From Amycolatopsis nalaikhensis (GTDB taxonomy: Bacteria; Actinomycetota; Actinomycetes; Mycobacteriales; Pseudonocardiaceae), in NCBI RefSeq assembly GCF_030264295.1, contig NZ_CP127173.1, positions 9,307,501 to 9,371,500 of the forward strand: DNA of 64,000 nt, written 5' to 3'. Every line of letters starts with the position of its first letter. Within the stretch, counting starts at the first letter, position 1. Position numbers and translations under genes: made by a program. The notes under the pieces were generated by a model that did not search any database, was not told where the DNA came from, and saw nothing but the letters and a program-made list of their open reading frames with translations. This document shows positions 18,354 to 27,057 of this stretch, piece after piece.

Positions 18354-19153
18354 CCGAGCGGACGGAGGCGCCGGCCCGGTTCGTGACGGGGTTCGTCCGG
18401 CGGTGGGCGGTGTTCGCGGGGTGCGTGCTCGTCTGGCAGGCGCTGACCGCGTACTTCGACGACGCGTACTTCCCGACCCCGCTCGAGATCGCCGGCAAGA
18501 TGCACGAGCTGTGGTTCTCCGGCCCGGCGAGCCACCTGTTCCTGACGACGGTGGCGGTCGACGACATCGTGCCGAGCCTGGGGCGCCTGCTGGGCGGCTG
18601 GCTCGCCGGCGGCGCGGCCGGCATCGCGCTCGGGCTCGTGCTGGGCCGGTCCCGCGCCGGGCTCGACTACGCCGACGCGGTCGTCAACTTCGGCCGCGCG
18701 CTGCCGGCCCCGGCCCTGCTCCCGGTCTTCCTCGTGCTGTTCAAGATCGGCACCCCGGTCCAGCTGGCGACGATCGTGTTCGGCGTCGTGTGGCCGGTGC
18801 TGCTGAACACCGTGCAGGGCGCGCAGTCGGTCGAGCCGGTCATGGTCGACACGGCGCGGGTGTACGGCGCCTCGCCGGCGCGGCTGCTGTTCACCGTCGT
18901 CCTCCCGGCGTCGCTGCCCAAGATCTGCTCCGGCCTGCGGATCGCGCTCGGCCTGTCGCTCGTGCTCATGGTGATCTCCGAGCTGGTCGGCGCCACCAAC
19001 GGGATCGGCTACCGGTTCCAGCTCGCCAGCCAGAGCTTCGACCTGCCCGCGGTGTGGGCGTGGATCGCGCTGGTCGGCATCCTCGGCAACCTCCTGAACT
19101 GGCTGTTCCTGCTCGCCGAAAACCGCGTCCTCGGCGGCCGGGCGCTCCGCTGA
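18350..19153 (+). CDS. ABC importer permease 2
   Basis: A protein of 267 residues. The GTG start at 18350 overlaps the previous stop (GTGA), indicating translational coupling. It has about six transmembrane segments and the EAA-type loop VDTARVYGASPARLLFTVVLPASLPKICSGLRI. With permease 1 it would form a heterodimeric channel. No ATP-binding subunit is encoded on either side: the next gene downstream is a secreted hydrolase and the upstream neighbour is a methyltransferase. An ATPase elsewhere in the genome must be assumed if the importer works. Confidence 0.88.
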   Translation: MTERTEAPARFVTGFVRRWAVFAGCVLVWQALTAYFDDAYFPTPLEIAGKMHELWFSGPASHLFLTTVAVDDIVPSLGRLLGGWLAGGAAGIALGLVLGRSRAGLDYADAVVNFGRALPAPALLPVFLVLFKIGTPVQLATIVFGVVWPVLLNTVQGAQSVEPVMVDTARVYGASPARLLFTVVLPASLPKICSGLRIALGLSLVLMVISELVGATNGIGYRFQLASQSFDLPAVWAWIALVGILGNLLNWLFLLAENRVLGGRALR

Positions 19154-19290
19154 GCCGTCTTGTCCGCATGCGGCCAATGGCCTCCTTCGCTCATGCGGCG
19201 ACCCGGAAACCCCTCATAAGCTCTGTCCCGTCGAGCCGCCTTCCCGGGGCCGCGGCCGACACAATTCTTCCATTCCACGAAGGGTTTCCC

Positions 19291-20604
19291 ATGTTCGGAA
19301 ACAGAGTTCGCGCCGCTGTGCTGGCGTTTCTCGTGCTGCTCAGCGGCCTGGCCACGACCGTGCTGACCACCACCCCCGCCTCCGCCGCGGCGTCGTGCGC
19401 CGGTGGGGTCTCGGTGTACGGCGTGCTGCCCGACGGACGGCTCAGCTACACCACGATCGACCCGGACAACGGCAACATCACGCACGTCGTCGTCTCGTCC
19501 AGGACCCTCGGGTTCACCGCGAAGGCGGTGGCCACGCTCAACTTCAACACGGTGCTCGTGACCTCGACGGCCGGTGTGCTCTACCGCGTCGACGTCGTCA
19601 CCAACAGCGCCAGCCTCACCTTCAACGACCCGATCGACCTCCAGCACGGCTGGACCCACAACCTGCTGTCCTACGACGGCCACGGTCACCTCTACGGCAC
19701 GACGTCGGGCGGTTCGCTGCTGCAGTACCTCGTCTCGGCGACCAAGCCGGGGACGAACCAGATCGGGCAGCGCCGGGAGATCGGCAGCGGCGGGTTCGCG
19801 CTCAAGACGCTCGCCGCGGCCGGGGACGACCGGCTCATCGCGACCGCGTCCGACGGCCAGCTGATCAGCTACGCCGTTTCGCAGACCGGCACCACCTACA
19901 CGCGCGCCCAGCTCGACGACGCCGGCTGGCAGAGCTTCGAGAACCTCGTCTCCCCCGGCGGCGGCCTGTACTACGGCAAGAACCCCGACGGCGCCATGTA
20001 CTGGTACGAGGACGACAACCCGGCCGACGGCTCCGGCACGGACATCGCCTACCACCTCGACGACCCGGTCGCCTCGCGCGGCTGGACGCAGTACCTGCTC
20101 TCGGCCGACCCCGCCGGCTGCACCAGCACGACGCCGGTCCAGCCGCTGCGCTCGAAGATCGCCACCCTCGCCACCGGCGAGGTCGGCACCACCGAAGCGA
20201 GCTGCGACAAGTACAACGACGCCTGCAACCAGGGCGCGCTCGACTGGTGCGCGATGTTCGCGACCTGGACGTGGTCCGCGGCCGGCGTCTCCGGCGTGCC
20301 GCGCAGCACCTACGTCGCCCGCGCCCTCGGCAAGTGGGGCGTCGACCACGGCCTGTTCAAGTACCGCTCCAGCAGCACCCACGGCAGCCCGAAGATCGGT
20401 GACTGGGTCATCTACGGCGCGCCGGACGGCACCACCGGCGGGCACGTCGACGTGATCACCGCCGTGCACCCCGACGGCACGCTCACCGTCGTCGGCGGCA
20501 ACGTCAGCAACAAGGTGACGCGACGGGTCATCGACCCCGACACCGCCCGGTCCGGCGCGGACAACGTGCTGATCTCCGGCTACGTCTCCCCGCCCGGCGC
20601 CTGA
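19291..20604 (+). CDS. secreted tachylectin-like propeller + CHAP amidase
   Basis: A protein of 437 residues with a signal peptide (to about residue 33, ASAAA). Residues 38-270 are a tachylectin-2-like beta-propeller (VYGVLPDGRLSYTTID, LYRVDVVTNSASL, GWTHNLLSYDGHGHLYG), a fold that binds GlcNAc-type sugars. Residues 285-437 form a CHAP domain. Its Cys nucleophile is probably in GALDWCAMFATWTW and the His in GGHVDVITAVHPDGTLTVVGGN. The predicted role is cleavage of peptidoglycan peptide bonds with the lectin as targeting module. The start at 19291 follows GAAGGG. The next gene has the same propeller at its other end. Confidence 0.85.
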   Translation: MFGNRVRAAVLAFLVLLSGLATTVLTTTPASAAASCAGGVSVYGVLPDGRLSYTTIDPDNGNITHVVVSSRTLGFTAKAVATLNFNTVLVTSTAGVLYRVDVVTNSASLTFNDPIDLQHGWTHNLLSYDGHGHLYGTTSGGSLLQYLVSATKPGTNQIGQRREIGSGGFALKTLAAAGDDRLIATASDGQLISYAVSQTGTTYTRAQLDDAGWQSFENLVSPGGGLYYGKNPDGAMYWYEDDNPADGSGTDIAYHLDDPVASRGWTQYLLSADPAGCTSTTPVQPLRSKIATLATGEVGTTEASCDKYNDACNQGALDWCAMFATWTWSAAGVSGVPRSTYVARALGKWGVDHGLFKYRSSSTHGSPKIGDWVIYGAPDGTTGGHVDVITAVHPDGTLTVVGGNVSNKVTRRVIDPDTARSGADNVLISGYVSPPGA

Positions 20605-20668
20605 CCCCTTCCCCCAGGCGGTGCCGCGGCCCGGCCGCGGCACCGCCCCGCCCACCTGGAGCTTTCCC

Positions 20669-21994
20669 ATGCGCATCACCACGAGATCGATCGCGGCGGG
20701 CCTCGCCGCGCTGTCCATCCTGACCGCCGGCGCCACCGCCGCGAGCGCCACCACCGAGACCGACGCCATGGCCGCCCGCGTCCAGCAGCTGGCCGCCTAC
20801 ACGACGGCGCCGTGCGTCACGGGCGGCCCGACGGCGGCGGACAGCGCGGCGGCCACCCGCCTCAACAGCGTCCTCACGGGTGCGTTGAAGGGCTACATGA
20901 CGCCGTACCGCGTGTCCTGCGCCCGGGCCGTCATCAACGCCGTGCAGGCCCGAGGGCTCGACGAGCGCGCCGCGGTCATCGCGATCACCACCACCATCGT
21001 CGAATCCACGATCGAAAACATCAGCGAGCAGGTCGACCACACCAGCCTCGGCCTGTTCCAGCAGCTCGACTCCTGGGGAACGGCGACGCAGCGGCTCAAC
21101 CCGGCTTGGGCCACCAACGCGTTCCTGGACGTGATGGAGGACTTCTACCCGAACGGCAGCTGGCGCACCGCGACGATCGGCGACGTCTGCCGGCGGGTGC
21201 AGCGCTCCGCCTACCCCGACCGCTACCAGCCGCAGGCCGCGGACGCGCAGCGCATCGTCGACGAGCTGAGCAGCCCGGCCTCGACGACGGTGTCGGTCTA
21301 CGGCTCACTGGCCGACGGCCGGCTGACCTACAGCACGATCAACTCGCAGACCGGCGACCGCACGAAGACGCTCGTCTCGAGTGACAACCTCGGGTTCGTG
21401 CCCAAGGCGCTGGCGACGTTGAACTTCAACACCGTGCTGGCGACGTCGCCGGCCGGCGTGCTCTACCGCGTCGACATCATCACGAACAACAACTCGCTGC
21501 AGTTCGGCACCCCGGTGGCGCTGGGCAGCGGCTGGACCCACGACATGCTGACCTACGACGGCCACGGCCACCTCTACGGCATCGCGGGCAGCACCTTGAT
21601 GTCGTACGTGGTGTCCCGGCCCAAGCCCGCGAGCACCCAGATCGGCCAGCGAGCGGTGATCGGAAGCGGGTTCACGATGCGCACGATCGCGGCGACGGGC
21701 GACGACTGGCTGATCGGCATCAGCACCACGGGTGTCCTGCGGTCGTACCACATCGCGGCCGACTACACGTGGAGCGGAGTGACGCTGGCGGACCGCTGGA
21801 GCAGCTTCGACCAGATCGTCTCACCCGGCTACGGCCTGTACTACGGCCAGACCCGCGACGGCGCGCTGTACCGCTACCACGACCACAACCCGTTCGACTT
21901 CGACGGCTCGGACATCCAGGGCTTCGGCACGGACCCGGTGGACACCGGGGGCTGGACGCAGACGCTGCTGTCGGCCCAGCCGTTCGGCGTCTGA
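20669..21994 (+). CDS. secreted lysozyme/transglycosylase-like domain + tachylectin-like propeller
   Basis: A protein of 441 residues; signal peptide to about residue 28. Residues 70-190 resemble actinomycete lytic-transglycosylase-like domains: AVIAITTTIVESTIEN supplies a candidate catalytic Glu, followed by HTSLGLFQQ and VQRSAYPDRY. Residues 205-441 are a tachylectin-like propeller closely related to that of the previous gene (LYRVDIITNNNSLQF, GWTHDMLTYDGHGHLYG). The predicted role is cleavage of the glycan strand, complementing the upstream CHAP enzyme. The start at 20669 follows GGAG. The catalytic assignment is tentative. Confidence 0.78.
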   Translation: MRITTRSIAAGLAALSILTAGATAASATTETDAMAARVQQLAAYTTAPCVTGGPTAADSAAATRLNSVLTGALKGYMTPYRVSCARAVINAVQARGLDERAAVIAITTTIVESTIENISEQVDHTSLGLFQQLDSWGTATQRLNPAWATNAFLDVMEDFYPNGSWRTATIGDVCRRVQRSAYPDRYQPQAADAQRIVDELSSPASTTVSVYGSLADGRLTYSTINSQTGDRTKTLVSSDNLGFVPKALATLNFNTVLATSPAGVLYRVDIITNNNSLQFGTPVALGSGWTHDMLTYDGHGHLYGIAGSTLMSYVVSRPKPASTQIGQRAVIGSGFTMRTIAATGDDWLIGISTTGVLRSYHIAADYTWSGVTLADRWSSFDQIVSPGYGLYYGQTRDGALYRYHDHNPFDFDGSDIQGFGTDPVDTGGWTQTLLSAQPFGV

Positions 21995-22017
21995 CCGCCG
22001 GCCCGGACGGTCCCGGC

Positions 22018-22170
22018 ATGGGAGACGAACCGGCACCCTGGTGGCGCGAGAAGAGCGGCGGGCCCCGCCCGGACCCGCAGGGGTGGTGGCCCGAACCGGA
22101 CAACCTGCACTGGGTGCGGAGCCCGGAGCCGAAGGAGGAGAACCACCCGGACCCGGCTCGCACCGAGTGA
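22018..22170 (+). CDS. small Trp/Pro-rich acidic protein, hypothetical
   Basis: A possible 50-residue product starting MGDEPAPWWREKSG and ending EENHPDPARTE. No recognised family, no membrane segment and no strong ribosome site. It sits 23 bp after the previous stop and ends just before a good hairpin terminator, which is the main support for it being translated. Confidence 0.3.
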   Translation: MGDEPAPWWREKSGGPRPDPQGWWPEPDNLHWVRSPEPKEENHPDPARTE

Positions 22171-22183
22171 CGGGATCCTCGAT

Positions 22184-22217
22184 CGAAGGCACGTCGGCCC
22201 CCGCCGGCGTGCCTTCG
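22184..22217 (+). terminator. hairpin terminator after cell-wall hydrolase genes
   Basis: Arms CGAAGGCACG and CGTGCCTTCG (10 bp perfect) around a 14-base loop, followed by GCGCGTTT. It lies just past the small reading frame at 22018-22170. Confidence 0.6.
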
Positions 22218-22271
22218 CGCGTTTCAGGGAGCAGCTCCCGCACGCACAGGACGGCTTCCGGCTTTTCACCG

Positions 22272-22490
22272 TCACGGCATCCCGTCCCGTCCGGGGACCC
22301 GGACCCGCGTGCCGCCACCGTCCACGACGAGCTCGGCGCCGGTGGTGTAGGTCGCGTCGAACGCGAGGAAAAGGGCGGCCCGCGCGACCTCTTCCGGCTT
22401 CCCGATGCGCCTCATCGGGATGCTGGCGGCGAAGCGGGCGGCCGCCGACCACCGGCTGATCACCGATTTCCTGAACGCCTGGCGCGATTC
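22272..22490 (-). pseudogene. C-terminal relic of a short-chain dehydrogenase
   Basis: The last 65 or so codons of an SDR survive on the minus strand: IPMRRIGKPEEVARAALFLA, then YTTGAELVVDGGG and a TGA at 22272. The upstream sequence has no Rossmann motif, active-site Tyr or start in any frame, so this is a truncated relic. Confidence 0.65.
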
Positions 22491-23013
22491 GCCGCCCACG
22501 AGTCCCTGATCGACGGGTGGCTGCCCCTCTCGCACGTTCCTTCGTGAGGGTGGTGGCTCGTCGGCGCGCCGAAGCGCGGTGACGCCGAAGCTCGCCGACG
22601 AGCCACCTTTGACCGGAGCCACACCGGGACAAACACGCTGCAGCAACCCAACTGGGCGCCTCGGGTGTCGCTCTGCGCGACTACGGGCGGCTGCTCGCCG
22701 GCCGATCGGCCGGCACGGTTGCGTACGAGCGGTTCCCGGCCCGTACTCGGCTCCTGTCCCCGGTCGGAGCGATCCGGCCGGAAGATCACGGATGTGCGGT
22801 AAGTCACCGTCATCCCGATGCGGCCGACTGTACACCTCTTCGGCGGTCCGCGGGGAATTGCCAGCAAGGCCGCGGAGTGGGAGGCTGCTGGCAGGACGCG
22901 GTACCACCGCGACCAGGCCCCAGTGCCCTTTTCCCGGACCGGACCCGGCCCCCGTCGGGGACGGAAACCGTTGCTGGACAAGCCTTTGTGACTTAACCAG
23001 AGCGGTGACGCCG
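22491..23013. other. intergenic region with palindromes, no gene recognised
   Basis: 523 bp between the SDR relic and the desaturase. I find no convincing coding sequence. It contains the 15-bp-arm hairpin at 22552-22607 and a perfect 18-bp palindrome GCCGGCCGATCGGCCGGC at 22697-22714. The desaturase promoter must lie in its right part. Confidence 0.5.
22552..22607. repeat. perfect 15-bp inverted repeat
   Basis: Arms GGTGGCTCGTCGGCG (22552-22566) and CGCCGACGAGCCACC (22593-22607), followed by TTT. It could be a terminator or the footprint of a lost mobile element. No gene ends close by on the plus strand. Confidence 0.55.
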
Positions 23014-24054
23014 ATGACTTCCACCCGACTTCCGGATACACCGGCCGCGGCCGGCAGTGACTTCGCCGAGCTGTCCCGGCTGGTCAAGGCCGCCGGCCTC
23101 CTCCAGCGACGGCGCCGGCACTACGCCGTGCGCATCGGGCTCAACCTCGTCGCCTTCGGCGGGGGCTGGGTCGCCTTCGCCTACCTCGGCGACTCCTGGT
23201 GGCAGCTGTTCCTCGCCGCGTTCTTCGCGATGATGTTCGCGCAGCTGTCCTTCATCGGCCACGACGCCGGGCACAGGCAGATCTTCCGCAGCCGCCGGGC
23301 GAACGACGCCACCGGGCTCGTCCACGGTGGACTCACCGGACTGAGCTACGGCTGGTGGATCGGCACGCACGCGCGCCACCACGCCAATCCCAACAACGAG
23401 GACGAGGACCCCGACGTCGACATCGCCGCGCTCGCGTTCAGCAAGGCGCAGAGCTCGCGCAAGCGCGGGTTCCTGCGGTGGATGGCGAAGTACCAGGCGT
23501 TCCTGTTCTTCCCGCTGCTGCTGCTCGAAGGCCTCAACCTGCACGTGTCCAGCGTGAAAGCCGTGTGGCGCAAGGATGTCCGCCGGCACAAGCTCGAGTC
23601 CGCGTTGCTGATCGCGCACCTGGCGGCCTACCTCGCCGCGGTGTTCGTCGTGCTCTCGCCGCTCACCGGAATCATCTTCATCCTCGTGCACCAGTTCCTG
23701 TGGGGGCTGTACATGGGCTGCTCGTTCGCGCCCAACCACAAAGGCATGGAAATGGTCTCGGCCGGGCACACGCTGGATTTCCTGCGCAAGCAGGTACTGA
23801 CCTCACGCAACGTCCGCGGCGGTCCGGTCGCGGACTTCGCCCTCGGCGGCCTGAACTACCAGATCGAGCACCACCTGTTCCCGAGCATGGCCCGCCCGAA
23901 CCTCAAGCACGCGCAGGTGATCGTCCGGGACTTCTGCGCCCGGCACGAGATTTCCTACGCCCAGTGCGGCTGGAGGCGGTCCTACGGGTACGTGTTGCAG
24001 CACCTGCACGAGGCGGGCGAACCGCTGCGGCGGAAGGCGAAGGTGGCGGCGTGA
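23014..24054 (+). CDS. membrane fatty acid desaturase
   Basis: An integral membrane di-iron enzyme of 346 residues. The three histidine boxes are present: HDAGH at residues 83-87, HARHH at 119-123 and QIEHH near 285. The Gln-x-x-His-His third box is typical of acyl-lipid or acyl-CoA front-end (delta-6-like) desaturases, but there is no fused cytochrome b5 domain. Hydrophobic pairs flank the boxes (LFLAAFFAMMFAQLSFIG, LIAHLAAYLAAVFVVL, IIFILVHQFLWGLYMG). It is expected to introduce a double bond into membrane acyl chains using ferredoxin electrons. The start at 23014 was chosen to match the family N-terminus; the longer upstream frame has no homology. The next gene is translationally coupled. 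Confidence 0.88.
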   Translation: MTSTRLPDTPAAAGSDFAELSRLVKAAGLLQRRRRHYAVRIGLNLVAFGGGWVAFAYLGDSWWQLFLAAFFAMMFAQLSFIGHDAGHRQIFRSRRANDATGLVHGGLTGLSYGWWIGTHARHHANPNNEDEDPDVDIAALAFSKAQSSRKRGFLRWMAKYQAFLFFPLLLLEGLNLHVSSVKAVWRKDVRRHKLESALLIAHLAAYLAAVFVVLSPLTGIIFILVHQFLWGLYMGCSFAPNHKGMEMVSAGHTLDFLRKQVLTSRNVRGGPVADFALGGLNYQIEHHLFPSMARPNLKHAQVIVRDFCARHEISYAQCGWRRSYGYVLQHLHEAGEPLRRKAKVAA

Positions 24055-24248
24055 ACACCCCGGCGCCGGGGGTGCCCCGTTCCGGCACGCAGTGCCCGAG
24101 CTGCCCGCACCCCCTCGGCACGCACGACGCGATAGCGCACCGCTACTGCGCCGCGACGGCGGCGGGCCGCGGAACCGATCGCGGCTGCGTCTGCGGCACG
24201 GCGCAGGACCACGTCGAGACCACCGGCGACCAGCCGCGGCCCGCATGA
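24051..24248 (+). CDS. small RGCVC-motif protein
   Basis: A protein of 65 residues from a GTG at 24051 that overlaps the desaturase stop (GTGA). Cysteine pairs CPSC and RGCVCG plus two histidines suggest a zinc- or iron-binding fold. The RGCVC motif defines a small actinobacterial family of unknown function. The coupling suggests co-expression with the desaturase, perhaps as a redox or metal partner (inference). Confidence 0.7.
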   Translation: MNTPAPGVPRSGTQCPSCPHPLGTHDAIAHRYCAATAAGRGTDRGCVCGTAQDHVETTGDQPRPA

Positions 24249-24322
24249 CCGGTGGCGCCGGACCCACCGCCGGCTGTGCGCGGCTTCGCCGGGGACGGTA
24301 GCCGCCTGCGCCGCGGGGCCCG

Positions 24323-24454
24323 ATGGACCGCTTCCACCGGCGCCGGGTCTGGCCGATCCGCGACGTCGGCAACGACGTCGTCGGCTTCGGCGCGCGGCGG
24401 CTGTTCGACGACCCGGCGGCCGGAGCCACGGTTAGCGTGGCCCCGGCCGGGTAG
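24323..24454 (+). CDS. hypothetical 43-residue protein
   Basis: Possible short product beginning MDRFHRRRVWPIRDVG and ending SVAPAG, stopping 9 bp before the Usp gene. No family recognised and no strong ribosome site; kept because the spacing fits an operon with the downstream gene. Confidence 0.25.
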   Translation: MDRFHRRRVWPIRDVGNDVVGFGARRLFDDPAAGATVSVAPAG

Positions 24455-24463
24455 CCGGTTCCC

Positions 24464-25366
24464 ATGGACAAGCCCGAACCTCCGGTCGGCGAGCGCCGGG
24501 TGGTGGCCGGCTACGACGGGTCGGAGCAGGCCCGGGCGGCCGTGGAGTGGGCGGCGTCCGAGGCGCGCAGCCGCGGCTGTGCGCTGGAAGCCGTGTACGT
24601 CGTCCACTGGCCGTCGTCCGGTCCGCACCCGGTCCCCGGCACCGTGGCGGCGGAGCAGGAGCTGACTGCGCGCACGCACGCCGAAAGCCTGCTGTCCGGA
24701 ATCGGCGACGAACTCCGCCGGTCCTGGCCGGAGCTGACCGTGCGGACCCGCGTCGAAAAGGGCCGGACCGCCGAGACGCTCGCCCGCGTCGCCCAGCGAG
24801 CGGAGGCGCTGGTGATCGGGGCGTCCGGGCAGGGTGCGCTGCCGCGGGCCGTGCTCGGCTCGACGGCCGCCGAAGTCGTGCACACCTGCGAACGCCCGGT
24901 GGTCGTCGTCCGGCCGGACGACGCGGCCGGCGCGGCCGGGCCGGTGGTGGTCGGCGTCGACGGATCGGACATCAGTTCCGCGGCCGTCGCCTTCGCCTAC
25001 GACTTCGCCGACCGGCGCGGGCGTGAGCTGCTGGCCGTGCACGCCTGGACCGACCTGCCGATGCACGCCATGGAACCCGTCGGCGGCTGGGCAGAGGACT
25101 GGCCGGACATCCGACGGCGCGGGCAGCAGCTGCTCACCGATTCCCTCGCCGGCCACGCGGAACGGCATCCCGGTGTCGTCGTCCGCCGGACGGTCAGCGT
25201 GGACCGGCCCTCTCGCGCCTTGCTGGACGCCGCCGCCGACGGCGCCGCCCTGCTGGTCGTCGGCAGCCACGGCCGCGGCACCTTCGGCAGGCTGCTGCTC
25301 GGCTCCGTGAGCCACGCGATGATCTACCACGCCCCGTGCCCGGTCGCGGTCGTGCACGCCGGGTGA
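24464..25366 (+). CDS. tandem-domain universal stress protein
   Basis: A protein of 300 residues made of two Usp domains (about 10-145 and 155-298). Each opens with the VVAGYDGSEQARAAVEWA / VVVGVDGSDISSAAVAFA strand-helix. Each carries the ATP-binding motif G-2x-G-9x-G: VIGASGQGALPRAVLGST and VVGSHGRGTFGRLLLGSV. Tandem Usp proteins are cytoplasmic nucleotide-binding proteins of dormancy and redox stress in actinobacteria. It lies in a run of co-directional genes with the desaturase and the EamA transporter. Confidence 0.9.
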   Translation: MDKPEPPVGERRVVAGYDGSEQARAAVEWAASEARSRGCALEAVYVVHWPSSGPHPVPGTVAAEQELTARTHAESLLSGIGDELRRSWPELTVRTRVEKGRTAETLARVAQRAEALVIGASGQGALPRAVLGSTAAEVVHTCERPVVVVRPDDAAGAAGPVVVGVDGSDISSAAVAFAYDFADRRGRELLAVHAWTDLPMHAMEPVGGWAEDWPDIRRRGQQLLTDSLAGHAERHPGVVVRRTVSVDRPSRALLDAAADGAALLVVGSHGRGTFGRLLLGSVSHAMIYHAPCPVAVVHAG

Positions 25367-25371
25367 CGCCG

Positions 25372-26313
25372 ATGCCCGCGGAAACGACGCATCGGGGCCG
25401 CACGAAGCCGGCCACGCCGTGGCCGTCGATCCTCTCGTCGCCGTGGGCGATGGCCGCCGGGGCGCTCGGCGTCTCCACCTCGGCGGTCCTGATCGGCATC
25501 TCGGGCGCCTCGCCGGGAACGGCGACCTTCTACCGCTGCGCGCTGGCCGCGGTGATGCTGGTGCCGTTGGTTATCTTCGAATGGCGCCGCGAAGGCACGC
25601 CGACGAACCGGCAGCGTGGGTACGCGCTGGCCGCCGGGACCCTGTTCGCGGGCGACGCGCTGTGGTGGACCCAGGCGATCGGCGAAGTCGGCGCCGGCCT
25701 GTCCACCGTGCTGGTCAACGCCCAGGTGGTGATCGTGCCGCTGCTCGCCCTGGTCGTGGACCGGGAGCCGGTCAGCCGCCGGTTCCTGGCGATCCTGCCC
25801 GTCATGATCATCGGCATCGTGCTCACCGGCGGCGTCCTCGAGCAGGGGGCCGGCGGCCGCGACCCGCTCGCCGGCACGGTCCACGCGCTGCTGGCGGCCG
25901 CGTGCTACTCGGGGTTCCTGTTCCTGCTGCGCCGGGGCGGCAGCGGTGGCCGGACCGTGCAGTCCTACCAGTACGTGGTCGCGAGCGCGGCGCTGGTGGC
26001 ACTGGGCGCGGGATTCCTCTGGAACGGCATGACGCTGGCGCCGGGCTGGGCACAGCTCGGCTGGCTGGTCCTGGTCGCCTTCGGCGGCCAGGTCGCCGGG
26101 TGGCTGCTCGTCGCGCTCGCGACACCGCGGCTGGCCGGCGAGGTGGGCGCGGCCCTGCTCATGCTCACCCCGATCGGTGCGCTGGCGCTCGGCGCCGTGT
26201 TGCTCGGCGAACGCCCTTCACCGTGGCAGATCACCGGCAGCGCGGCGATCCTGGCCGGTGCCTGTTTCATCTCCCGCAAGCCATCCGGCTCCGGCGGCCG
26301 GCAGCGACCGTGA
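25372..26313 (+). CDS. EamA/DMT-family transporter
   Basis: A protein of 313 residues with about ten transmembrane helices in two EamA repeats, such as STVLVNAQVVIVPLLALVVD and GEVGAALLMLTPIGALALGAVLLGERPS, the classic end of repeat two. The ATG at 25372 is used; a GTG at 25363 overlapping the Usp stop is equally plausible and would add three residues. It is a drug/metabolite exporter of unknown substrate. The last 96 bp overlap the convergent PAP2 gene. Confidence 0.85.
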   Translation: MPAETTHRGRTKPATPWPSILSSPWAMAAGALGVSTSAVLIGISGASPGTATFYRCALAAVMLVPLVIFEWRREGTPTNRQRGYALAAGTLFAGDALWWTQAIGEVGAGLSTVLVNAQVVIVPLLALVVDREPVSRRFLAILPVMIIGIVLTGGVLEQGAGGRDPLAGTVHALLAAACYSGFLFLLRRGGSGGRTVQSYQYVVASAALVALGAGFLWNGMTLAPGWAQLGWLVLVAFGGQVAGWLLVALATPRLAGEVGAALLMLTPIGALALGAVLLGERPSPWQITGSAAILAGACFISRKPSGSGGRQRP

Positions 26314-27057
26314 CCGCCGCGTGCGCGCCGCGAGGCGGCCCCACAGCGACGCGGCCACGATCGCCACGGCCAGCAGCGCGACACTGCCCACGATGTCGAG
26401 AACGTAGTGGTTCCCCGTGGCGAGCACGTCGGCCACCATCAGCGCCGGGAACAACCACGCCACCAGCGCCGCGCGTGGACGAGTGCCCCGCAGCGCGCAC
26501 CACACGGCGTAGGCGCACCACAGCGACCAGCCCACGTGCATGCTGGGCATCGCCGTGTGGTGGCTGGGATGCGTCCAGCCGTACCGGGCGCCCTCCCCCA
26601 GAATGTCGTACCGGGCAACGATGTCGACGGCACCCGGTAGCGCGAACCGCGGCGGCGACATCGGCACCGCCCAGTAGACCGGCAGGACGAGCGCCATCAT
26701 CGCGACCATCGTCGAACGGACCTTGCGGTAGACCTCGGGGTGCCGGGCGAACACCCACAGCAGGGTGCCGGCGACCACCGCGTAGTACAGCCGGTAGGGA
26801 TACACCGCGATCCGGCTCGCGACCGGATTCCCGGCCAGCCAGCCGTTCACGCTCCGCTCGACGTCGAGGTGCATCGCGTGTTCCGCGGACTGAACCGCCT
26901 GTGCATTTGCTTCGGCGGCCGCGAAATCCGTGCCCGCGGCCGCGCCGAGAAGGGTGAAGAGCCAAAAGCAGAGCAGCAGAAGGATCAGCTCGACGAGCAC
27001 CCCGGGTCGCCCACCGGTACCCCGGACGAGCACGCGTGTCCACGGCGGTGCGGTCAC
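26218..27057 (-). CDS. PAP2-superfamily phosphatase / phosphotransferase, membrane
   Basis: A protein of 279 residues with about six hydrophobic segments. Phosphatase-superfamily motifs are visible: PSMHVGWSLW (catalytic His) and GNHYVLDIVG (second His-Asp), the arrangement of the inositolphosphotransferase/Aur1-like PAP2 branch. It probably acts on lipid phosphate headgroups at the membrane. The C-terminal 32 residues (rich in Arg, Gly, Asp) are read antisense to the end of the EamA gene. That tail looks unconserved, and a shift of the stop codon may have created the overlap. Confidence 0.82.
   Translation of the reverse strand: MTAPPWTRVLVRGTGGRPGVLVELILLLLCFWLFTLLGAAAGTDFAAAEANAQAVQSAEHAMHLDVERSVNGWLAGNPVASRIAVYPYRLYYAVVAGTLLWVFARHPEVYRKVRSTMVAMMALVLPVYWAVPMSPPRFALPGAVDIVARYDILGEGARYGWTHPSHHTAMPSMHVGWSLWCAYAVWCALRGTRPRAALVAWLFPALMVADVLATGNHYVLDIVGSVALLAVAIVAASLWGRLAARTRRSRSLPAAGAGWLAGDETGTGQDRRAAGDLPR

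Noticed and set aside
19291..22170. Prophage lysis module
   Set aside because: The two wall hydrolases have signal peptides and lectin-like modules, and there is no holin, terminase, portal or integrase nearby.
22697..22714. Phage attachment site or replication origin at the 18-bp palindrome
   Set aside because: No integrase, tRNA gene, DnaA boxes or iterons are present; a GC palindrome alone is not enough.
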